A DNA stretch of 64,000 nt from Orychophragmus violaceus (taxonomy: Eukaryota; Streptophyta; Magnoliopsida; Brassicales; Brassicaceae). The notes beneath the pieces are model-generated. The model was not told the DNA's origin. It saw only the letters and a list, made by a program, of their open reading frames with translations, and did not search any database. Each line of letters opens with the position of its first letter. The stretch's first letter is position 1. The stretch spans positions 44,853,522 through 44,917,521 of the forward strand of contig CM058229.1 in the NCBI GenBank assembly GCA_030180135.1. Reading direction: 5' to 3'. Below are positions 22,642 to 33,674 of this stretch, piece after piece. The position numbers and the translations under genes are program-made.

Positions 22642-23055
22642 TTAGGAGACAGAGGAAATGCAACTTTCATCATCAAATATTGATTCCAACCAACAAGGGA
22701 AACCAATAGCAATATAAGATTGAGAGAAACTTGATCTAGTGGCACTTTGAGCAATAAAAGTGGCTCCTCTATTAGCATCAGAACCTTCAACAATGCATCT
22801 CCACTCCAAATTTTTTTCTAGTTCCTCCTTTAACACCGACATCAGAAACTTCAGCGAAAGCCAAGAAGATGGCCGGTTAATTGCCTCCATAAGGTTACTG
22901 AATTCACCTGCAAATATAATTTTGTTTACATGATGACTCTGTAAGCTTTTGACAGCCCATAAAAAAACTTCCAATCTTCCTTCATCTAAGGATTTTACCC
23001 CTCCAAAAGACCTTCTGCTATTAAGCAAAACTCTTCCACACTCATCTCTCAACAC
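22642..23055 (-). pseudogene. LINE RNase H domain (RVT_3 type)
   Basis: A 137-codon frame starting MLRDECGRVLLNSRRSF and containing EVFLWAVKSLQSHHVNKIIFAGE and the late region SDANRGATFIAQSATR. This fits the plant LINE RNase H domain; the usual second acidic residue (SD) appears as AGE. It lies at the element 3' end just before the tail. Confidence 0.72.
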
Positions 23056-23110
23056 CCACGTTGCACCTGCAATTTTCTTGTTTTTATTTCAAGCTAACCC
23101 AATATTGCAT

Positions 23111-23951
23111 TTAACCCAGTTTGAAGGTGGAGGTCTCCACTCGCAACTTAGTAGCATCCAAAACCTTTTCCATTTCCACTTTCACTTGTTGAGCCAAAAA
23201 CCAATCATCCTTCTCCTCTATTATCTTCTTTAAAATCTCCACAGCATCAAACTCATGACCCTCAAAGATAATTTCATTTCTCTTTTTCCACAACTGCCAC
23301 AGGATCCATGGCCAAATCTTGCGAGATTCCGATTCAATTCTATTGTTCTTTGACAACATCAACAAGAATTGGAAGTTTACATAAAGAGATGTAGGATGAA
23401 AACCTGAAGGACTCTGCACAATAGAGACTGCCCATAGCAAACGAGCAATTGTGCAGTCGAAAAGAACATGTTTATGGATTCTCCTTCAAGTTCACATCGC
23501 TGACACCTTGAGTCGACATTCATTCCACGAGCAGATAACATATCACAGACTGGTAAAGCTTCACTCAAGGCTTTCAAAAAAAAAACTGTTATTTTTGGCT
23601 CCGTAATGACAAGCCAAGATTTTTCTTTGAGCACATTAATGGACGGAAGAGTCTCTGCCACGGTCAGAGAAGAGGATTTGTTAACCTAAGAATATAACCA
23701 ATAAGCTGACTTTACTGAGAAATCCCCTGACTTGTTAAACCGCCATATCCAAAAGTCTTCTACTCCAACAACCGGTTGGTTATCAACCAATTCTGAACAT
23801 CCATTGGAACAAAAACCTCTTCCAAAGCCAACACATCCCATCTTTTAGTTCTTGGATTAATCAGCTTATCAGCCATCAAGTTCACATCAAATGTATAGTT
23901 TTTAATCCACGGAGCTCTTAGATTTTCCCCATCATCTAGCCATCTATCAAT
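23111..23951 (-). pseudogene. LINE zf-RVT region, broken
   Basis: The frame at 23661-23377 includes FLKALSEALPVCDMLSARGM and C-QRC-ELEGES, matching the zinc-binding zf-RVT domain between RT and RNase H of plant LINEs. The frame at 23440-23111 has WPWILWQLWKKRNEIIFEGHEF, the usual W.LW..RN...F sequence after it. Stops and frame changes separate the pieces. Confidence 0.78.
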
Positions 23952-24605
23952 CTAAACCCGAGTGTTTCGACCATTTCCTACCTTGAGCTTAATTCCTTGC
24001 ACCAGTAACTCCCTTCCGAAACAGATGCTTCTCCAAGCGTAGGACGGTCGATCACCCAACGGTGCACTCAGAAAATCAGACTCTCTAAAGTATATGCTCT
24101 TAAGAAACCGGACAATCAGACTCTCCGGTTCTGTCAGGATTTGCCAGGCTTGTTTTGCCAACAAAGCTTGATTAAAACCTTCGAAACTCCTAAATCCCAT
24201 TCCCCCTAAGCTCTTAGGAACACACATTCTCTCCCAGGAAAGCCAGTGAATTTTCTTCTGATGACTGCAAGAGTGCCACCAGTAATCAGCCATGGCCTTA
24301 GTCAAGTTGTCGCACACAATTTTTGGGAGCTTAAAGCACTGCATAGCGAAGACAGGGAGCGAGGAGGTCACTGATTTGAGTAAAATTTCCTTTCCTCCTT
24401 GTGAAACATACCTAAGATGCCACCCTTCCATGTTTATCTTAACTTTGTCCTTTAGAAACCCAAACATCTCCACTTTAGAACCACTAAAGCATTCAGGTAA
24501 GCCTAAATACTTTCTTTCTCCTCCTTCCGCCTCAATGCCAAGAATCTCTTTTATCTCCAACTTGACATCCTCATTCACATTACCACCAAATGTAATCGCA
24601 GACTC
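23952..24605 (-). pseudogene. LINE reverse transcriptase, C-terminal part
   Basis: A frame with ATG at 24578 gives about 208 residues. It shows the plant LINE pattern YLGLPE, GGKEILLKSV, FKLPK, WWHSC, KKIHWLSWERMC, GGMGFR, FNQALLAKQAW and WRSICFGRELL. The catalytic palm (YADD motif) would be upstream and is missing because the element is truncated at 24605. The frame ends at 23952 and is followed by shifted remnants. Confidence 0.85.
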
Positions 24606-24617
24606 AAAATAGTCTCT

Positions 24618-25430
24618 TTCACTAGTTAATAATAATCTTTCTAATATGCATATTAGAACCCCAAAAATAATTCATTTTTGTCACGATAAACAGAAAAGTT
24701 ATGCGTACATGTCTTGTCACTTTTATCAGTTCCTCTATATTAGTTCAATGACCTAAAAACAACATATATCCTTTTAGCTAAATATTAAATATTCTATATT
24801 AATATAACAAATATAATGAATAATATTTGTGAAAATATCTTATACCATAAAAATATTAAGTAGTTTAATTTGAATAAATATTTTTATTAAAACAAGTCTG
24901 TGTTAAAAAAACTGTGATGAATCCAAATATCCCAAAATAATAATAGTATACAGACGAAGATTAATCCCAAAAAGGATTAAATCGAAGAAGAGGAAGAACC
25001 TGTCGAGCCCATTCAACTCGATTGGGCCATCGAACCAACGACACTAAGCGCTCGGTAATGCGGAAGGAAGGGAGAAAGATCTAACAGCGCCGTGATGGAA
25101 AAGCCCCATGGAGGAAGGTCGGAAATTCCGGTGACGAACCGGAAGAAACCACCGATATTAATCGGATTTATTCAAACCACACCAAAAACAAAGAAAGTCG
25201 ACGGATCCTCTATTTATAAGATATAGAAACAAAGAGCAATCCGGCGAAACAAAAGGTGGCTAGAACCGCAGCTAAAAACCTAAGCAAAAGTAACCAGACC
25301 ACCGGAGAGAAGCTCCGGCGGCCAGAACTGAAACTCAGTAAGTTGTGTCCCGAGAAAAAAGAGGGTCGTAGAGAGAGAGAGAAGAGAGAAGTCTAATCAA
25401 TTTTTTTAATCTTTCTACCTTCCAGATAGC
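24618..25430. other. DNA without recognisable genes; AG-rich right part
   Basis: 24618-24950 is AT-rich. 24950-25400 is GC-richer and purine-rich on the plus strand and ends in a GA microsatellite (about 25370-25400). It looks like the complement of a CT-rich leader of an element or gene, but no frame above 60 codons supports a call. Confidence 0.4.
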
Positions 25431-26720
25431 TATAGATTAATTACGAACCGTGGATGACTATAAATTTTATTTATAAATAACCAAAAATTAAAAATTAATT
25501 TTCATAACTATTCGTACTTATATAGTTATGAAAATATTATGGCTATTTGTAATAAAATAGTCATAAATAACTACGACACAAAATGTGGAATAATAGCAAA
25601 AAAAAAAATTCTTTGGCTATTCATAACCATCTGTAACGGATATATAAATATATATATAGTTGTGATTTTATGAAATAGCTACATATAGGCTATTCAAAAC
25701 CTTAAACTACAAACAACTCCTAAAACTCTAGAGTATAAATCAAAATGAATTTACTAAAACTATAATTATTATAAAATATTTAAAATTAAGATTCAACAAT
25801 TATAAAAAAAAATTATTTTCTAAATCTAATATTTTCAAACATTAATTAAAAATTTTAAATATAACACCTCAAACCTTATAACATCAAACTATAAAACGTA
25901 CTCGAAACCTTAAACTCTTAATTATAAACTATAAAATCAAAGTATAACTATTAATTATATACATAATTATAATATTTAAACCATTTACATATATACCTTA
26001 CATATAATTAATTAAAAAAAATTAAACAACAACAAATTGGGCCCAGTAATATGATTGATTGTCGTAAAAAACAATAAATTTAAAATATTATGAAATTTTT
26101 GGAATTCTACTTATCTTTTAATATTGATAATAAATGGAAAAAAAAAATTAAACACTAATTTAATTATTATATATTCATAAATAAAATTTAACACTATTAA
26201 AACTAAAACAAAATCATGTAAAAATTAATATATACTCATTTTATTATTATTTATTTTTTTTTAAATTATCTCCTACATTTTTAAATTTAACACTTTTAAA
26301 TTTCTCATTTTAACATTTCTTGTTATTGTTAAAGCATTTTTTATTATTATATATGAATTAAAACCAAACATTTTTCATTGGCTAATACATCTATCACACG
26401 GATTACAATGGAAGACCATTGATTAGAAAATAGCAACGGTTCAGATTTTGTTTCAGGCTATACATGGATCATCATATCAACCGTTAGATCTGTATTTCAT
26501 CTCTAATATCAACCGTTGGACCTTTTTCTCATTTCTTCCTCACCTTTGTTCGTCTCTCTCCTTCTCAAACCAGTGAGTCTCCTTCACAAATTGGTGATAA
26601 CCAATTCCAGCCAACCCAAAGGCCGGATCACTAAATCCGTCAAAGGATTGGGAAGAGAAGCCCAAGCAACGGTGGTCCGTGGATATGATTTCTCTCGCTG
26701 TAATAATAGCTATTTACAGA
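25431..26720. mobile_element. Second CACTA-like element related to the one at 19177-21620
   Basis: The left part has diverged ATAGTCATAAATAACTACGA and GGCTATTCATAACC words like the subterminal repeats at 19200-19560. The middle is the same kind of AT-rich filler. The right part repeats the CCGTTAGATC and CT-rich arrangement (26430-26710). I cannot define clear terminal repeats, so the boundaries are approximate. Confidence 0.4.
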
Positions 26721-26917
26721 TTTGATACTTCCATGGAAAAAATCGATTCTCCGTCACTGTCGCCATAAGATCTTGCATCCTCTCTCTCGCTTTCAATATC
26801 TTCTTCATGGAAAGAGCCTCCGACAGATGGTTGATGTCTCATTGTTTGATTGTCAATAGAGGCCCATCGATTTTTATTTCTTTTAGGGACGACGTTGTGC
26901 AGCGGCATTTGTAACAC
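26714..26917 (-). CDS. Small unrecognised frame
   Basis: 67 codons; it includes VPKRNKNRWASIDNQ and an acidic, serine-rich C-terminus. I do not recognise it. It reads out of the CACTA-like region toward the LTR-like sequence and overlaps its start by eight bases. It could be a transposon gene fragment or chance. Confidence 0.2.
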   Translation of the reverse strand: MLQMPLHNVVPKRNKNRWASIDNQTMRHQPSVGGSFHEEDIESEREDARSYGDSDGESIFSMEVSNL

Positions 26918-27418
26918 CTTGTCTCCCAGAAACGATGGTGTATTAGGACAAGCGTATATACCTAAAAGCTAGCCGGTATGTCCTCCTAAGGTCCCAGGAA
27001 TCCAGAATATGCTTCCTTATGATCAAATCCACCAACTTAACGAGTATTGAACTTCTGCTTCTAATCAAGCGGGGTAGGAAAGGGAAAAGAGAACGATCCA
27101 AACCAATTACTCTTAACACAATTGTCGTAAGACTTAACACTGAGACTAGACTTAAACAACTACAAACAAATATTCTATATTTATAGCTACTTATACATAT
27201 TTTGTTTAACACCCATCAAACAAAAGAGCTCAACTTCCCACGGATGTCCCAAGGTGAGCTGTCCGGACACCCCGTAAGAACCACTAATGTCCCAAGGCAA
27301 ACCGCCTGGACACCATGTGGCTTTCATGCCAAACCGGAATCACTCTGGGACTCGCGAAAACCCCCGATGGAGGACATGTCCAAACTGGCACATGCCCTGT
27401 CAAACACAGTGCATAGGG
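26910..27418 (-). mobile_element. Possible chromovirus-type LTR, left piece
   Basis: The plus strand starts TGTAACACC at 26910, so the minus strand ends GGTGTTACA, a pattern seen at LTR ends of plant chromoviruses. The piece stops at the Copia-B insertion and continues at 34415 after the TAGGG duplication. No coding sequence or primer-binding site adjoins it, so the LTR call is tentative. Confidence 0.35.
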
Positions 27419-27685
27419 TGTTGGGATTATGTCCTGAAATCACATTGTACGAACTCTAGAGATAGTTGTATTGTCGAGATCGGACAATTCATGTGATACT
27501 GGGTAATCATAATGTTTTGCTAGAAACCAATTATGACAAATGAGTTGTAACTCGTTTCCAGTATCGTGTGAACCTACAGGGTCACACACCTAAGCAAGTT
27601 GGATATACTCTGCATGGGAATTGATCATTGGCATATGGTCTGATCGATATGTATTGGATACAAATCGAATATAAGTTTCAAAGGG

Positions 27686-27767
27686 GTGTATTGATCGACA
27701 CCATTGGGTGCGTCGGTCGATACAGGACGTGTGTCGATCGACACCAATAAGTGTGTCGGTCGACACA
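27686..27767. promoter_or_regulatory. Array of four palindromes upstream of the TATA box in the Copia-B 5' LTR
   Basis: Cores TGATCG, CGGTCG, CGATCG and CGGTCG are centred at 27694.5, 27716.5, 27737.5 and 27759.5, so the steps are 22, 21 and 22 bp. The array ends about 45 bp before TATATAAA. The same array occurs in the 3' LTR and in both Copia-C LTRs. The placement suggests a promoter-proximal protein-binding array; no binding protein is known to me. Confidence 0.7.
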
Positions 27768-27810
27768 ATGGCGAAACCGAAACTGATGTTTCGGTTCACC
27801 TCGAGGTCAG

Positions 27811-27818
27811 TATATAAA
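27811..27818 (+). promoter_or_regulatory. TATA box of the Copia-B 5' LTR
   Basis: TATATAAA, in the middle of the LTR and conserved in the 3' LTR (34067-34074) and in Copia-C. It is the only strong TATA match in the LTR. Confidence 0.65.
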
Positions 27819-28083
27819 CACGTTTTATATCTCGACCTAAGGTTGTTGGTCCTGCGCCGCCCAGAGTGTTTTTTCTCAGAGTGAGAAAACACAGAAAGGA
27901 CTACGATAGAGGCGCAGCATCTGAGGCGCAATAGATCTCGTGCTACCTGATCAATCTTCCGCTGCCAAACACCAGGTAATCACGAGGTGAGATCCATGAT
28001 TCAATTAACTAAACCCTAGATCCTAGGCTATCTGGAACTCGCGACAATTCTGAATCTATAGAATTGGCTCGGATTTCCAACAG

Positions 28084-28095
28084 TGGTATCAGAGC
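28084..28095 (+). other. Primer-binding site of Copia-B (initiator tRNA-Met)
   Basis: TGGTATCAGAGC, one base after the LTR end CCAACA; a perfect 12-nt match to the site used by most plant copia elements. Confidence 0.92.
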
Positions 28096-29622
28096 CTTAG
28101 GGTTTTATCATTGAATCGAACCTGTTAAACGAATTTGATGATTTAGATTCGCAAACTAGGTTGCTTGGTTTAGAACAGGTGAGATCGATTTGATCGATCT
28201 GCGATTCTGTGTTTTCGCACAGTGTCGATCGACACACTGGGTGTGTCGGTCGACACAAAGTGGCGAAATCGACAGATTCGGCGGCTAGGGTTTTTCGCGA
28301 AGAAAAACCGAAAGCCTTCTGTGTCGATCGACACAGGTTGTGTATCGGTCGACACAGAGCAGATTCGGTCACGTATCGATCGACACAGTTTTGTGTCGGT
28401 CGACACAGACCGAGCGAATGGTTAATCGGTTCAATTGGATTGGACCGGTTATCATGCTTGGTTAAGTCCGAATGGATCGGTTTGAATTGGATGAATTGGT
28501 TCAATTGGATTGAACTGATTATCACAATTAGCATGAACCGATGGGTTAAATCAGTTTGATTGGATAATACGGTTCAATAGAATTGGACTGGTTATCGCAA
28601 TCAGGTGAAACTGGTTTAAACGGTTTAAATTGGGTGAATAGGTTCAATTGGATTGAACTGGCTATCCTAATTAAAATAAACCGATTGGTTAAGATCAGTT
28701 TGATCAGATAAGTCGGCTCAATTGAATTGGACCGGTTATCAAAACTATCTTCGATTTGGTTTATGTCGACCGTCACACATAGGTAGTGTCGATCGACATG
28801 ACCGGTTCGATGAACCGGGTTAATTGAATTAACCGGTTATTGAAGTCCGGTTATGTTTGGCGGTGTCGATCGACAGACATAGTCTGCGTCGATCGATACA
28901 GTGCTCGAAATTCTGGTTATTGAACCTTGAATTTGCAGAAACCAAACTCGACCTAAACCTTGATCAAAGATTAGCTTCAATGTAGTCAACTGTCAAGACT
29001 CATTTCATTGTGTGATCTCTAGCCAAGAGCTTGGTGTCCACAATTACGTGAGTAAGGCAGGTAATAATGTTGATGGACTTGCAGTGCATTAACATCAACA
29101 ATTACATGACCTGAGAAATTGATTTGCTAAACTTTCAGAGTTTAGTTTCCTCAACTAAATATCAAGTAACATCGATGTCTTGCCCAAGTCTGGTCTACTG
29201 TCAAGACCTGTGTTGTTTGTTGGATAGTCTTGGAGTCCTTGGTATCCACTGCAACATGAGTAAGGCAGGTGGTCATTGACAGATTTGCAGTGCAACTGTC
29301 AATGATCACGAGACTAAAGAGATTGGTTTACTTGACTGAGCTATCAGAAGTTCTGAGCCCAGAGACATCAGAGTGGATTAGACATAGTTTGTCTCATCCA
29401 CAACCAAGAGTTGTACAGAGTACAATTAGCAATGATTTGCTTACCTAGATAACTAAAGTTTGGGTAATGGCGAGTCGCCCACTCAGATTTTGGTGAAGTA
29501 TGGATCTTGGATTATTATATTCATAGAGGAAACATTGTTTGAATATAATGCGAGTTTTCTTATTCGATAAGATTTCTCATCATACACATAACTAAATCTT
29601 TGTTTTTCTTGGATTTTAGCTT
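28096..29622 (+). other. 5' leader of Copia-B with palindrome pairs and tandem repeats
   Basis: About 1.5 kb of non-coding leader. Palindrome pairs are centred at 28228.5/28249.5, 28327.5/28348.5, 28379.5/28399.5, 28769.5/28792.5 and 28869.5/28892.5. Several pairs combine one CGATCG with one CGGTCG or CGACCG core. Short frames on both strands here (such as 28209-28559 and 28534-28097) only translate the repeats. Confidence 0.8.
28428..28760 (+). repeat. 70-74-bp tandem repeats in the Copia-B leader
   Basis: Five diverged units starting with GGTTCAATTGGATTG-like sequence at 28428, 28498, 28571, 28641 and 28715. Each continues with a TGGACCGGTTATC-like block. The leaders of Copia-C, A and D carry related units. 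The position between PBS and gag would suit RNA packaging or dimer signals, but this is inference. Confidence 0.7.
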
Positions 29623-30528
29623 ATGTCTATGACTACTTTCTCGTTGCGATCCGTCCTTGAGAAGGACAAGTTAAATGGATCCAACTTCCTGGATTGGTAT
29701 CGGAATCTGAGATTCATTCTCAAGCAGGAGAGCAAGGACTATGTCCTTGAAAAGGCTCTTCCAGAAAAGCTTGGGACCAATCGCTCGCATGCAGTGTATA
29801 ATTCTTGGAATAAGCATTATACTGATGTGGTAGATGTGCGTGGTCTGATATTGGCTTCCATGAACTCAGACTTGAAGAGTCAGTATGAGAACATGGAGTC
29901 GCCAATAGAGATGATCACCAGCCTGAAACTGAAGTTTCAAGATCTGGCACGAGTTGAGATATTCCAGATGGTGAAGTCTCTCACTGGGTGCAAGCTCCCA
30001 GAGGATGCTCCAGTAAGTCCTCATGTCATTAAACTGATGGGTTACATTGATAACCTGGGGAAACTGGAATGTCCTGTCAGCTTCGATTTGGCCACTGACA
30101 TCATTCTGCAGTCACTGCCGTCAAGCTATGACAAGTTCGTTAAGAACTATATCAAGAAAGGCTTGACGAAGACGTTGACTGAGCTGCATGGTATGCTCAA
30201 AACAGCAGAGTATGACATCATAAAGGGTAAAAGATTTGAGGAATCTTGTGTTGGAAAGGGTAGAGGCTGGGCCGTCCAGATTTGGAATCAGGATAAGCCT
30301 GTGTCATCTTATAAGCCCAAGTCAGGCCCATCTGGTGTCAGAAAGTGTTTCTACTGTAATGAGTCGGGGCATTGGAAGAGAGAATGCAATAAATTCTTGG
30401 AAGATTCACAAGAGATGGAGAAGATGTATGGTACTCCTTCTTCAGGTATTGTGTTATCAATTCAAGTTCTACATAAGTATTGGATACTAGTTGTGGTGCT
30501 GATATTTTTTGAAATATGCAGGACCTAA
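29623..30528 (+). CDS. Copia gag protein with zinc knuckle (Copia-B)
   Basis: 301 codons from MSMTTFSLRSVLEKDKLNG. It has the plant copia UBN2-type gag domain over roughly residues 5-220 and a CCHC knuckle, C-FY-C-NESG-H-WKRE-C, near residue 247. It ends in a hydrophobic out-of-frame tail because the protease motif LDTSCGADI lies in another frame just downstream. Gag builds the particle and binds genomic RNA. There are no internal stops, and it is very similar to the Copia-C gag (40835-41749). Confidence 0.92.
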   Translation: MSMTTFSLRSVLEKDKLNGSNFLDWYRNLRFILKQESKDYVLEKALPEKLGTNRSHAVYNSWNKHYTDVVDVRGLILASMNSDLKSQYENMESPIEMITSLKLKFQDLARVEIFQMVKSLTGCKLPEDAPVSPHVIKLMGYIDNLGKLECPVSFDLATDIILQSLPSSYDKFVKNYIKKGLTKTLTELHGMLKTAEYDIIKGKRFEESCVGKGRGWAVQIWNQDKPVSSYKPKSGPSGVRKCFYCNESGHWKRECNKFLEDSQEMEKMYGTPSSGIVLSIQVLHKYWILVVVLIFFEICRT

Positions 30529-33500
30529 GCGAAAGTAGAACGTTGAAGAAAGGACAAGTGGAACTGCGTGTCTGGTTGAAGCAATGGTTGCTCCATGAGC
30601 CGTAGAGATTCTCCACTTGTAGGAGCCTTTTATACTTGGTTTTAGAAATTAAGTAATTGCTACTATATATCTGCCTTGTGCAGAATTGTCTTTCATCTTC
30701 TTGTAAAGAATTTGGATGTTTTTCATTTTGATAAAAGACAAGTTTTGTTTTTTAGATCTTAATGAAATATTCTATGGTAGCACCCCATTTGGAATGGGTT
30801 TTATATCTTGAACTAATGTACACTAGTACACATAACATAAATACCAATCACTTTTAGTCTGATGACTTGAAGTCAAGTTTTCTTTGTCATAGTCATTTAA
30901 TAACATAGAGTGAAGCGGATTCAGAAGTTCCATAGTTTTGGACTCATTTGATTATTAATCACTTGAAATATGAATTATGTTCACTGGATCAAATGACTAA
31001 GGCCCTTTTAGCAGAGCTAAAAGAAAAAGGCCAGAGGCTTATTGGGCCTTACACATACTGATGTATGCGGCTCAACAAGCATAAGTGCCAAAGGAAATCT
31101 TCTGTACTTCATTACCTTATTGATGGCATCAATAAGTGTGGCTGTGTTCATTTGATGAGACACGAGCAGGAATCCCTTGAGGAGTTCCAAGATGGAGTGT
31201 GGAACCAATTTGACAGAAGTATTAAGATCCTCGATTGGATCGTGGAAGAAAATACTTAGAGTCAACAATTGGGTGATCATCTAACAAAATGAATCGGATC
31301 TTATTGGATATGCTCCGATCAAGGATGAGTCACAGGAATCTTCCATAACGATTTAAGAATACGTCCTGAAATGTCTGTCTTTGCGCAGAAAAAGGTTTCT
31401 ATCAGAATCAGTGAAAAACACCACATTGGATGTGGACTGGGTGATTTCCAATTTGTTTTTCTGATTAATTAGGTTTGCAAGGTTTGTGTAAGACAGCAGT
31501 CAACAAACAAACTTGAATCCATATCTGATAAGTTCTACCTCGCTGGTTGTCCTGAGGAAACCAAGGCTTAGTACTTTTGTTATCCAGAACTGTGTCTTTT
31601 AAGAAAGGTCATACTTTCAAAAGGAACAGTGGGAGTAAAAGTACATATCGAAGAAATTCGATAAACACAGGAGGCTGCTCAACCTGTTGAGGGAAAGCAG
31701 CGGTGAGATCTACAAAGTGTTGTAGGATCTACACCTGTGGAGCCTGAAAATCGCAGATCCGAAAGGATCCGTCACTAACTCGAGAGTGATTTCTCGTAAC
31801 CAACTGTCGTGATCTGTTGATCATTGAAAAGTGACGAACATGCGAAATTCGAAGAAGCGATGGTGAGCCCCAACTCCGAAAATTGGCTGGGTATGCATGT
31901 TGGCTTCACCGATCCATTTCTGGATTGAAGCAAACATCTTGGAGTTGGAATCAACATTCTGATAATGTGGTCAAAAGTTTTGACTTGATCAGAAAGAAAA
32001 GAAACCATGGGTCTACAAGAAGACTAGTGGGAGCGTATTGGCAATTCTCACACAGTATGTATATAACATACTTGAATCTCATAAACGACGTTCCAACGCT
32101 AAAGTCTTGTCAAGATTTAGGTCGGAAGTCAAACTTAAACAAAAGAACATGGGAGTAGCCGAGTGAATTCTTGGAATAAGAATCTATTGACATAGATTAA
32201 GTAGGCTAATTGGATTGTGTCAAAATCCTTATGTTAATAAGGTATTGGACAGTTCAAAAGTGCTTGATTCCAAGAATGGCTTCATACCAAAGGTCTTATG
32301 GCAATAATCTAAGCAAGATGAAGTGTCTTGGACACTGACTGAGCTGGTAACAATATTAGCAAGATGAAGTGTTTTGAAAAATGTCTGAACTAGTATTAAT
32401 GAGTGTGATTACTTATGCTGATGCAATAGAATCCATCATGAATGCCATATTTTGCGCTCGTCTAGATGCAGCTTAAGCATAAAGTATGACGAGAAAATAC
32501 CAATATACTCCGGTAATACTCACTGAATAGTTACCAGAAATATCCCAAGTGTTGAGAAACGCCAAAGATAGGTTCGTGGTGAACTGATAAAGTGACGAAC
32601 CAGATGAAAGTAGTTAGTCGGACAAAGACGATTCCCGGTTCCCACCTGGTTATGTCTCGTTGTCTGAATAGCGATGCTAAATGTTGGAAAGGCTCCAAGC
32701 AGTAGACCGTAGAATAGTGCTTTTATCTGAATGGCGGTGTAATTTGTTGAAATTGTTTCGAGCAATGGCACCGCACTCTCTCCCACAACCTAAGCACGGA
32801 ATTTATTCTGTTGCTGTAGATGTAAGATATCTGAAAAGATGATCTTGATTCTAGTGGAAGTTATTTTAGTTATGTTGTAAACTTTACATAGACATGCTTT
32901 GGCAGTGTTTGTGTAAGTTGAAACAGACATCAATATTATTTAATTATTGGATAATTAAATAATAGTCCCAAAGTACTTTATGGTCATCTTATAGGTCATC
33001 AAGTTGAAGACTTGATCATGAAACCCTATAAGTAAAAGATGACATAAATTATGATTGTCCCTAGTCAAGGTTGTTAAAATGGGACACTAACAACCGCGCA
33101 GACTAGTATGTGAGGTGATTGTTGGACTGAGTTTCATGGAGTCAATGATATGATTATCACAGTCAGTCACATAGATATATGTTGGTGAACATATGATCGG
33201 ACATGACCCGCTTAATGAGAACTCCACAGGATAGTTATATATAAGTGTCATGGGAGGTTCTCATTACGACTATAGAGTATAGTCCTTAGAACTGAGTTCA
33301 TCATGCTTTCTAGCATATGAATTGGTGCGCTTTGACCTTGTCAAACGTCGTTCCGTAACTGGCGGCTATAACGGCATTGTTTCGACGTATCATGAAGTAT
33401 GTGTAGAAACAGGGATGGAACAAAATGGGATTTGTCCCTCCTGTATAACGGGAGATAAATATCTCAAGGCCCATCGAAGATTTGATACTGAGAAAATGCA

Positions 33501-33663
33501 TGGCCGTGCTCAAACGAGGTGATTGTCAGTCGTTTGTTTATCAGTATAGATCAGAAGTTCGATGAACATGATGTTGGCTATAATAAGGATGACACAGTCT
33601 CTTGCCTTATGCCATATCGAGATATAGAGACGAAGGGATTATAGGAATAAGTGATTCCAGTAC
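30529..33663 (+). pseudogene. Decayed copia pol of Copia-B and 3' non-coding region
   Basis: Remnants in order: the protease motif near 30485-30515; an integrase segment around 31000-31260 with RHEQESLEEFQ; a post-integrase segment at 31540-31760; RT pieces from 31830, where a deletion near 31890 joins an early RT position to a GLKQTSWSWN-like segment; and RNase H remnants up to about 32840. Stops and frameshifts are frequent. 32880-33660 is the non-coding region before the polypurine tract. Copia-C carries the same RT deletion near 39510, so the damage predates both insertions. Confidence 0.82.
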
Positions 33664-33674
33664 AAGTGGGAGAT
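33664..33674 (+). other. Polypurine tract of Copia-B
   Basis: AAGTGGGAGAT ends directly at the 3' LTR start TGTTGGG. Confidence 0.85.

Larger units (their letters stand above)
22460..24605 (-). mobile_element. 5'-truncated LINE
   Basis: A 2146-bp insertion flanked by AAAATAGTCTCT at 22448-22459 and 24606-24617, with a short T-rich end at the left (the 3' tail on the minus strand). It holds the C-terminal third of a plant LINE: RT thumb region, zf-RVT and RNase H. The 5' truncation falls within RT. Several frameshifts show it is dead. Confidence 0.85.
27419..28082 (+). repeat. 5' LTR of Copia-B
   Basis: 664 bp, from TGTTGGGATT to TTCCAACA, with perfect TGTTGG/CCAACA ends. TATATAAA lies at 27811-27818. 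Compared with the 3' LTR it lacks 77 bp after CACAGAAA (about 27896). Confidence 0.93.

Noticed and set aside
28084..28095. tRNA-like or conserved regulatory word TGGTATCAGAGC at several places
   Set aside because: It always lies one base inside a copia LTR and is the initiator tRNA-Met primer-binding site, not a tRNA gene.
27686..28410. CRISPR-like array of short palindromic repeats with regular spacing
   Set aside because: The repeats come in twos or fours with about 7 bp between arms, not unique 25-40-bp spacers. They lie in LTRs and leaders of plant retrotransposons, and there are no cas genes.
28097..28559. Open frames on both strands with repeated VSIDT/VSTDT/CRSTQ peptides, also seen at 42790-43192, 27590-27931, 33846-34253 and elsewhere
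   Set aside because: They translate the palindromic DNA pairs in LTRs and leaders; the same peptides appear on both strands and in several frames, so they are not a protein family.
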